This document shows, piece by piece, positions 56,479-64,000 of a stretch of 64,000 nt of DNA. This DNA comes from Earliella scabrosa (taxonomy: Eukaryota; Basidiomycota; Agaricomycetes; Polyporales; Polyporaceae): contig JABYQQ010000018.1 of NCBI GenBank assembly GCA_022605405.1, positions 558,001-622,000 on the forward strand, read 5' to 3'. Below the pieces are notes generated by a model. It saw nothing but the letters and a program-made list of their open reading frames with translations. It did not search any database and was not told the DNA's origin. Position 1 is the stretch's first letter, and every line of letters begins with the position of its first letter. The translations under genes were made by a program, and so were the position numbers.

Positions 56479-58477
56479 TTACGTCCGGGACGGCGACGTG
56501 GCAGATGCGTCTGTCGATGTGTTTTCGCGATACTTCGCCGCGGGCTTGAGGATCGCTTGGCCCTTTTTGTTGCGATAGAAAAGAATGTTTCCTGCGGATG
56601 AAATGTAGGCTCAGCTCCATTCTGTCCGATTTGATCGTGCGGGCAACGTTACCTGTGTCCTCGACGAACTGGCACTCGTTGTAGTTGTCCCACAGCGCCT
56701 TGAACACGGGCTTCTCCGAGTAGTGATAATGTTCGCCAATGAACGCCCTGAGGTACTGCGTGGCCTCGGCACCGTGGTCTGGACGGGTTCCCAGCAGCAA
56801 GAGAATAAATGTCAATCGGAGAAGAGGATAGCACGACGGCAGCACTGACACCATGGCATCTTGGGGAAAAAGTGATGGACGACGTGGTAGTGGGCGACGT
56901 CGTGCAGGAAAAAGCGGCCCATCCAGCCGAGGAAGTTACGGTCCACAGTCGCGGCGGCGCCTCTCTGGAAATTCCACTCCGGCTGGCGATAGTGCGGCAA
57001 CGCAGGGTCCGTGTGGTGGAGGTACGTGATCATGATGAACCTGTCTCTCCCAGCGCAGTGGGCCAGCGTCACGAGAAGGAGCGAAGGAGAGGTAGGGCGT
57101 TACGAGTGGTGTAGTTGACGCGATAGTGTGGGCGGCGGTGGGTGCATGTGCACATTGGGATATAAGCGAGGAGAGAAGACAGAAGACCGAAGACGTGAGC
57201 GGTTGAGGCTCCATGTGAGTGGTGCAGAGAAACGGCTTGCTCACCAGTGGGTGACGCACAACCAGGGGATGCCGTAAAACTTCACCACGGCCGCTGCGCC
57301 CCAGGTCATGCATGCGAGTCGGACGAGTGCGATCATCGTGAGGACCCCGAGGTTAGACATGAGGACGAGGTGTCGTTGCTCTTTGGTGAACAAGATTGCG
57401 TTTGCTGCATTGAGGATGACGGTGAATCCATAGCGCCTGAGCATAACAGCTGAACGACTCACGATCGAAGTGGTTGGTCCACTTCGGATAATTTTTCTGA
57501 CCCGATACGTTAAAAACTGTCGGGGTGCGTAAGCAGGTAATTTGGGGTATGTATCAGGGCGTGATGCTCACTGAGGTACGCGGGGAAAGCGAGCAGTTGC
57601 TGACGCAGGAGCATGTACAGCGTGTAAATTGGAGTATCGCCGAAGTACTCGTCGTAGTCAATCTTGTGGTGCTCGTCTTCCTGTGGGATTCCGAGGTCGC
57701 TCCGTGTCTTCGGCACGTATACCTCATCGCGCTCCATTGAGGCGTGGTTGCAATGGTGACGGTGGTGAGAGATCTTCCAGCTGAAGTACGGCGTCCAGAG
57801 CAGGGTGTGTACGGTCTAGAGCATATATGGACATTAGCCGCCGCTCTTGAACTTTCCGAGACAAGGGGGACCTGACATACATAACCTATCAGGTCGCAGA
57901 CATATTGGCTGGCGGAAAAGGCGCCATGGCCACACTGAATTTGAAACAGAGTCAGACAGCAGCGAACGTCGGTAACCTGGCAGAGGAGACGGACCTCATG
58001 TCCAATCACCCAAATGCCGGTGAAGATGAGCCCCTGGAACCACCAGCTGTTTGGGGAGGGTCAGAGCGGTGAATGAGAGGCATCTGAGACCTACTGACTA
58101 TACCAGCCAGCAAGCCCATCTTGCCGCCGTTGCGCCAACCGGGGTCAAGAGGTGGATCGCAGCACGACTTTTGAAAGTGGGGTCTATATAGAGAGCCAGC
58201 TCCCAGCACACTGCGGCCATGAGCAAATCGAGGCCAAGCCAGGCTAAGCCTTTCTTGGTATCGCGGACGAAGAGGTGCGGCGGTATAGCGGATCGAATAT
58301 CCTGTAGCTTCCTGCACGTAGAAGTCGGAATCAAAATGGGCTCAATTGAAGCTGCGAGGGTTCATACCATGGCATTGGGCTGAACTCGGGGAGGGCTTCC
58401 TCGGAGTAAGATTTTGGCTGTTTCCCCGCATCGGCGTTCGCGAGCAGCATGCTGTCATGGAGGTCAGAGCGCAGCAT
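56479..58477 (-). CDS. Membrane fatty acid desaturase, delta-12 (oleate) type
   Basis: Di-iron desaturase of the ER that converts oleate to linoleate. The start at 58477 gives [20 protein letters not shown], spliced to [20 protein letters not shown], the usual fungal N-terminal block. Histidine boxes are GHECGHGAF (split by an intron), SHHRHH in [20 protein letters not shown], and [16 protein letters not shown]. Hydrophobic pairs lie between them. The C-terminus [20 protein letters not shown], then [16 protein letters not shown], ends at the stop 56479-56481. About nine exons, including the one after GTAACG near 56652. A delta-15 or bifunctional activity cannot be excluded by sequence alone. 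Nothing is broken. Confidence 0.93.
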
Positions 58478-59749
58478 GGTAGAAGGAGACGTCCGGTGGA
58501 GGAGAGAGTGACGGTGCGGGGGCGAATGGGTGGTGAACGGGGCGTGTCTGTTTGCAGTGGGCGAATTTATCTATCTTGGAAAAGGCGAGATCTCCGGCCC
58601 CGCATATCCCCAACTGTCGCGCAATGAAAGGTTCTCAAACAGTGAGATGATTTGCACGTGTGCCGCTGGGAGATACGACGACGGACGCTTGGCGGCAAGC
58701 GCGGTGCTGTGCGCGGTGTGACGAAAGGGCTTGGGGAGGGAGAGCAATAATGCATTCATCCGGCATGTGCGCGTCGAGGGACAAGGGCAGGCGCGAACCG
58801 ACCAGGCGTGGAAACCGGGCGTGTTACGAGATTTGTCGGCGAGCTTTGGAACAATCTGTCATGTCACGCCGGTTGGGAAAATTCCCAGTGACACATGGTC
58901 CCTGACTCTCATCCGCTTCTTATGATATGACAACGTTTCGGTTTCCTGCGGAGCAGATGCCCAGATCGCAACAGAATGAGCGACGAGCGTCCTGAACGCG
59001 GCCGCAGAAGGGGCCATATTCGGGCACGTGGCGAACCTAGATTACTTACAGCTCATGGCACGTCGTCGCAGCCTGACTGCGCGCGATGCGCGGTACGGGA
59101 TCCTCGAGGGCATGTCCGGAGCTTGCAGCGCGAGAGACAGGGTCGGCGGCGGGAGAGTGAGGGTGCTCGCTGCCAGCGTCGTCGTGGTCGTGGTCCGAGC
59201 GAGAGCTGCAGTGCACTGCGCACAGCGGTCACGGCGCGGGCGGGCGCCTTGCCGCAAAAGGCAGGAGTGTTGCCTGGTTCGGCGGCGATGCTAACGGAAG
59301 TGAAGATTCATAGCGGCCGCGTGTGTTCCTCGAGTACGCTCTGACCAGTGTCCTGTCGACGCGCAGGCGAGCAACTGAAGCAGAAGATCTGCATGTCAGC
59401 AACGTCCTACTCTCCGCCGCATTTTGTCCGACTCCGGATACAGTCCGTCAGCTTCGGCAGGCGGTAGACCGCCGCATGCGTGCCCTGCACCAGGCTCGCG
59501 GTCCGCCGCCCTGCCCGACGTGAGGCTATGTCCTGCGTGCATTGCTCGCATAGTCCTGCTCAGTCTGGATCCGAACGCCTCCATTCATTCCCGTCCGCTT
59601 CGGATAGCCCAACCATAGTAGCTGACGCCCGCAGGGTCCTCATGAATGTTCCAGTCCACCACACGTTCCTCGGCCGAACAGCAGTGTCGAAAGTCCTCCC
59701 GGAGCAGAGCAGTGCAGACAGCCAAGCCCGCGGCCTACGACGCGTCCGC
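58478..59749. other. Intergenic region between desaturase and hydrolase genes
   Basis: About 1.3 kb containing the desaturase promoter and the hydrolase 3' flank. Several Arg/Cys-rich open frames are composition artefacts; no gene is supported. Confidence 0.5.
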
Positions 59750-62218
59750 CTACCACCCGCTGAAGAGCTTCGACTCCTCCGTCCCGCTCACGACGAGCTC
59801 GCACTGCTCCCGAGACAACACTCTAAACCCAACGTCATCGCGCCCATCCTGCCGTCCAAACTCGGCTCCGAGCACAACCACGCCTGGCTTCTGCCTCTCC
59901 AGCAGTCCATACTAGCGCACCGCGGCCGTCATCCTGTCAGATTAAACGGCACCCTCATGACCGACAGCGCTCACCTCGACGAGCGCGGCCAGGAACTGCA
60001 CGACCGGCTTCACATACCACCGTCCCACCCGGCCGTCCTCCGCGCGCTCGTACCATCCAAGGTGCCCGCCAGCCTGCGTGACAGCGAGGATGACATACGG
60101 GCTGTGTGGGACCTGCATTAGCACACAGTGACGTCAGCGAATTCGACATGAAGGAAACGAAGGTGACGCCGCCGGCACGATGACTGCTGCATGCTCACCT
60201 CGTCGATGGGGAGCGACTTGGACCCGGTGATTGGATCGTCTAAGCTGTTGATAGCAAGGCAGGGCGTTCTGATATCTCGGATGACCCTGCACGAGCTGAT
60301 TTGGGCGTAGTAATCCCAAGCATCCTTGAAGCCGTACATGGGTGCGGCGACGAGCTCGTCGTACTGCCTCAGGGTCAGCCGACGCCGCCCAAAGACATCC
60401 TCTAGCTGTGCGCGGGAGACAGGAAGCTCGGGTGCGTCTAGGAAGACGCGCCGGTGGAGATGGAGGAGGGTGCGTAGCGCTCCTCCAAGCACGTATCGGT
60501 ATACGTGCTTGCCGAGGAAGGTAAATGGCAGATGCTCAGCTCCCCGGGTGAAGTTCCATGGGTTCGCGAGAGTCACAAGGCCCTGCAGAGGGCAACGCTC
60601 GCCCTCCTCGCCGACGTATTTTGTGAGAATGTTCGCACCTAGAGAGAACCCTGTCCGACGCGCCTCGGTTACGGTACCGAGAGGAAGCTGATGTAGAGTG
60701 CACACATACCTAACCCGTAGATATTGCAGCCCGGGAAGGTGTGGCATATCCACAATACGACCGGCCGAATGTCTTCTGATGAACCAGCCTGGGGCGCAAG
60801 AGCGGACGTAAGTGTGTGTGTGCGTGAACGCGTCGGACCGCCGGGGCGACTTACATGGTAAAGCCGCGGAGTCACGACGGGGCTCCCATTGCAGCCGCGA
60901 AAGTTGAGCACGACGGCGCGAAAGCCCAGGCCGCCCGCCTGTTTGCTGGGCGTCACCCGCGAGAGGACCGCCCGAACGTAAGCCTCGTGCGAGCCTCCGG
61001 TGAGGCCGTGAGCGACCAGAAGGACGTTCTCCCCTGCCGATATTGACTGACTTGCGATAGGCGGTGTGATATCAATTGCAAGGATGCCTGTCGGATAATC
61101 GTGAGTTACCGGTCGGCGAGACGGTCAGGGACATCGAGCCGCGGAACGCTCTTAGAGTTAGAGCTCAAAGTTTGCTCGGTTTGTCGGGTGGCTGGATCAC
61201 TGGATGTCACCGTACTGAGCTGACTACTGATCGCATCCCTGAGTCTGTGCATGGGTTGATGCGACCAATGACCACAGCTGGATAGTGATCTGGAAAGCGC
61301 TGGCATGAGGGTAGTCGATAGTTCACGAACACCCCGATGTCACGGATTGCGGTACATTGGCTTAGAGTTTGAGCTTGTACTTCATCGCCTCTTGGGGAGG
61401 ATGCAGTGAAAACACGGAGGGTTTCCTCGATGCGCTCTGGCTACGTCAACACCACGCACAGAACCGGGGATGCGATCATTGCGCATTGCTGCTAGCATGA
61501 AGGGAAGCCGTAGGCTTCACAGATGCTGGGATTCCGGATGATCACAAACATACCTTTGTCAGGAAGCTCTAACAACTTGCTGTCATGGAAGAACAAAGAG
61601 CTGAACGGCCGACGTTTGCAACACGCGATCAAAACGTAGACCTACCGTTCGTATGTGATGGGGTCCACACGGCTGAAGTCCGCGACCGAGCTGTACATGG
61701 TCTGTGCGTCTCCTCTGCATCATCCAAGTTAGCCTGCAATCTGTCTCAGGACGAGGATTGATACGAGCATTGACCTACCCCGGTAACCACCAGATGCCGT
61801 TGAATTTTGCCTTCGGCCCAAGCGCTGGAACCTTGTTGCGCACAAGCTGCGCAAACGTCTGAAGAGTCTCGCCCGGGCCCCTGCCAGTGTTGGCGTCCTC
61901 CGATGCTCTCGGAAGCACAGCGGAGTTCGGGGACACATGCAGGTCAACGAACGGCCTCGTCCGCCCGCCGAGATATCTCCATATTGCACGTAGGGTGGAC
62001 AGGATCCCGAGAAAGCCTGCCGTCAACAGCAGGTTGCCCGAGGTGAGCGCTGCTGCGGACGTGTGCAAGTCAATGTTGGAAAGCGACTGTCATTGCCATT
62101 CTATGCCAGAAGAGTGTACGCACTCATGTCTAAGAGCTTGTCTTGAGAGCAAAAAAGTGCGTGGTGGGTGTGTGGGTCGACCGAGCCACGTCACAACCGG
62201 GATCACAACGAACGGCAT
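59750..62218 (-). CDS. Alpha/beta hydrolase of the YheT/EMB8 (AB hydrolase 1) family
   Basis: Probable esterase or acyltransferase related to yeast Eht1/Eeb1/YMR210W and bacterial YheT. Exons read minus give a hydrophobic N-terminal segment (SGNLLLTAGFLGILSTLRAI), ALGPKAKFNGIWWLPG, YSSVADFSRVDPITYER, KLLELPDK, ITPPIASQSISAGENVLLVA plus HGLTGGSHEAYVR, NFRGCNGSPVVTPRLYH and AGSSEDIRPVVLWICHTFPG. The nucleophile elbow is GFSLGAN, the acid lies in INSLDDPITG, and the His is in GGHLGWYE; the triad is complete. The C-terminus is best read as GRDDVGFRVLSREQCELVVS to GTEESKLFSGW (stop 59750-59752). The start is uncertain: ATG at 62218 (MPFVVIPVVTWLG) needs an unusually short 33-base intron. Confidence 0.8.
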
Positions 62219-62827
62219 GCTGGCATGCGTGAGAAGAGATGCCTTGGCGGTGAGGTTTGGGCGATTACCTTCCCAAATTCGATCCAGCTTCTATTAACCT
62301 TCTGCTACTAGAAGTTGAGCACGGTGAGAGTGTTTCGGTGCGGCGACGTCGAGCTTGTCGTTGACTGCTGCTGGTGTGCCCGTTATGATGGAGCTGGTCA
62401 AATGCAAGATCGCGCAGACAGCCGCCGACTCCATCAACGTCGCCACGAGGATCTAGAGACGCCAGAACCTGCACTTAGCGCTTGTTCTATCTCAGATCAA
62501 GCTCAAGCTCAAGCTCCTGAACTCCGATCCCGCCAATATACGCACCACTTCAAACTCAACCCATGGGGACTGAGAACCACTGAAGATCCTGAAGGCACTG
62601 TCCACCGACTTCGAGGTGTTCCTGAATACACGTCACATCAGATATCGCCTCAACGCGCGACGATCTGCGTTCCGTGCCAAATAGCGTGGAGAACAAGGGC
62701 GGACATCTGACATCGTCATTGAACGCCAGCCTGGAGCTATAGTGATACACGGTACTTTTGCACCCGAACAAGGCGTCTGGCTTTCCAGACGCCCCGTATT
62801 CCATGTCGCACGTTGACAGCGTCCGCT
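62219..62827. other. Intergenic region upstream of the hydrolase, 3' of the CBM1 gene
   Basis: About 600 bases with no supportable gene. It contains a short tandem run of AAGCTC (about 62496-62515). Confidence 0.5.
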
Positions 62828-63751
62828 TCAGGGCGTCGCAGTCGCACCGGTGTAAGCGTGAATGGTCTCGTCCGCGCATCCGGCCGGAGTCTGGTATGAG
62901 TATGGGCCGAGGTTGATGTACACGTCCCTGTTGCCGTCCGCGTCCGGGCACACGAGCCATGCCTGGCAACCCCAGTCCCGTTAGCCCATTTTTGTCATGC
63001 ATGACTAGCATTCAGTAACTCACGTTGTTCTGGGGCCGCTTGATCGTAGAGATTGACCACTCGACGGTGTCGCCGGCGAACACGAACGCACCCGCGTTGG
63101 GACCGGTCGCGGGCTCGGTCGACCACGACATCTTGAGCTTCATCACGGATGGGTCCGAGCGGCCCTCGACGACTGCGTACAGCTTTGAGCCGTCAGGGAG
63201 CATCTGGATCAGCTGCCCGCCGGTGATCTGGAACTGTGCGGCAGTGTCGGGCTCGCCGAGGATGGCGTCAGACGCGGTCTCCATGACCTCGGAGCGGAGG
63301 TACTTGTGGAAGTTCGGGTCCTCCTGAAGCACAAGAACGATATGTGAGGTTGGCTGAGCACATGAAGATGTATACGAACTGCTCACCACTGCGCGAATGA
63401 AGGAGTTGCCTGGTTGGAGGGTCGCGGTGCCGCTGGGGGCGGTACCCGTCGTGGTCGGAGATCCTCCAGGGTTGCTGGTGGGAGATCCGGGGCCAGAGGG
63501 CTGCGCGGCTCCTGGGAGACATTGAGAGTAGTATTGGTTGGAGAGCGTGCAGGTCCAGCCAGATGGGCATGCAGTAGGGCCCGTCCAGCCTTGGCCACCA
63601 CACTGGGGAAGGAGGGATCCTGAGTATCTCTAAGATGATGATGTTCGGAACTGCTGCATACCTGACCATACTGGGGAGCTGTCGTCTGGGCCGCAGCACC
63701 AGCGACAAAGAAGAGAGCGCCAAGGAAGGAGAGAGTAGTGGAGGATACCAT
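62828..63751 (-). CDS. Secreted CBM1 protein with an uncharacterised C-terminal domain
   Basis: Extracellular cellulose-binding protein. [20 protein letters not shown] plus AQ is a signal peptide. An intron after QYGQ joins to [20 protein letters not shown] and [11 protein letters not shown], a complete fungal-type CBM1 with its aromatic and Cys residues. A Ser/Thr/Pro/Gly linker follows, then [69 protein letters not shown] and [16 protein letters not shown] (stop at 62828-62830). I recognise no catalytic motif in this roughly 160-residue domain; similar CBM1-linked proteins occur in wood-decay basidiomycetes. Four exons. It is probably induced on lignocellulose, though no regulatory site was identified. 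Confidence 0.9.
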
Positions 63752-64000
63752 AGCTGCTCCGACGCGGATCGAAGGTGGTCGCTCAAGACTCTGGGCATCG
63801 TCCGCTACTTGTATCGCACCGCAAGAAGCACTCCAGCAATAGCCACCAGGGCATGCCGAGCATATGCCTCTTCTTCGGGCTGCAGGCGTAGCGATGACAC
63901 CGTCGCGAAGCCGTCGCCCGTGGTCGGCGAGCAGTGGCGGGAAATTATCGGGCGGGCCGCTCTCGGAAGAGAAGCACGCACCGCCAGCGCACTCGCGGAT
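63752..64000. other. Upstream region of the CBM1 gene to the window edge
   Basis: About 250 bases of presumed promoter. No gene is seen; a neighbouring gene could begin beyond base 64000. Confidence 0.5.

Noticed and set aside
1..64000. tRNA genes
   Set aside because: Scanning by eye for GGTTCRANNCC B-box sequences with a partner A box found only matches inside coding exons; a tRNA search program would be decisive.

Overview
The window is nuclear DNA from a filamentous basidiomycete, most likely a wood-decaying agaricomycete (inference). Genes are dense and split by many short GT-AG introns of about 50-70 bases. The gene set is typical of that group: a secreted CBM1 protein, an HNH_2-domain protein, a microexon-containing P450, an ABCC transporter and Argonaute. 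I saw no prokaryotic operons, CRISPR arrays, rRNA, intact transposons or convincing tRNA genes.

Layout. 1-6.6 kb: the 5' part of threonyl-tRNA synthetase (minus; its 3' end lies before base 1), then two HSP20 small heat-shock genes pointing away from each other, which enclose QCR8 (respiratory complex III) and a 44-residue OST4 (oligosaccharyltransferase) on a shared divergent promoter. 7.3-15.4 kb: VPS15 (PI3-kinase regulatory kinase, kinase-HEAT-WD40) and an M20 amidohydrolase, both plus. 15.8-31.4 kb: a plus-strand row of P450, full-size ABCC transporter, HNH_2 protein and an AAA/STAND-type ATPase. 32.9-36.3 kb: Argonaute with an RGG-rich N-terminus. 36.4-37.5 kb: a decayed minus-strand copy of the second nucleotide-binding domain of an ABCC transporter. 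38-41.6 kb: the RNA polymerase III subunit RPC34, with a large charged/serine insertion, divergent from a promethin/LDO-like membrane protein; a perfect hairpin lies between them. 42.3-51.6 kb: biotin-protein ligase, an NmrA-like reductase with a C-terminal relic upstream, FAD synthase with a cysteine-motif insertion, and a secreted agmatinase-type ureohydrolase. 51.6-56.5 kb: nearly 5 kb with no recognisable gene. 56.5-63.8 kb, all minus: a delta-12-type fatty acid desaturase, an alpha/beta hydrolase of the YheT/EMB8 type, and a secreted CBM1 protein.

Most genes are housekeeping. P450, ABCC pump, M20 hydrolase and HNH_2 protein are neighbours, but nothing shows that they form one pathway, and no polyketide, peptide or terpene synthase is present. 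The observations most worth checking are the microexons (6, 10 and 11 bases), the RPC34 and FAD synthase insertions, the NBD2 pseudogene, the divergent-promoter hairpin, the possible dual-targeted ThrRS and the uncharacterised ATPase. Exon borders were worked out by eye from reading frame, GT/AG sites and family similarity; where this failed I say so.
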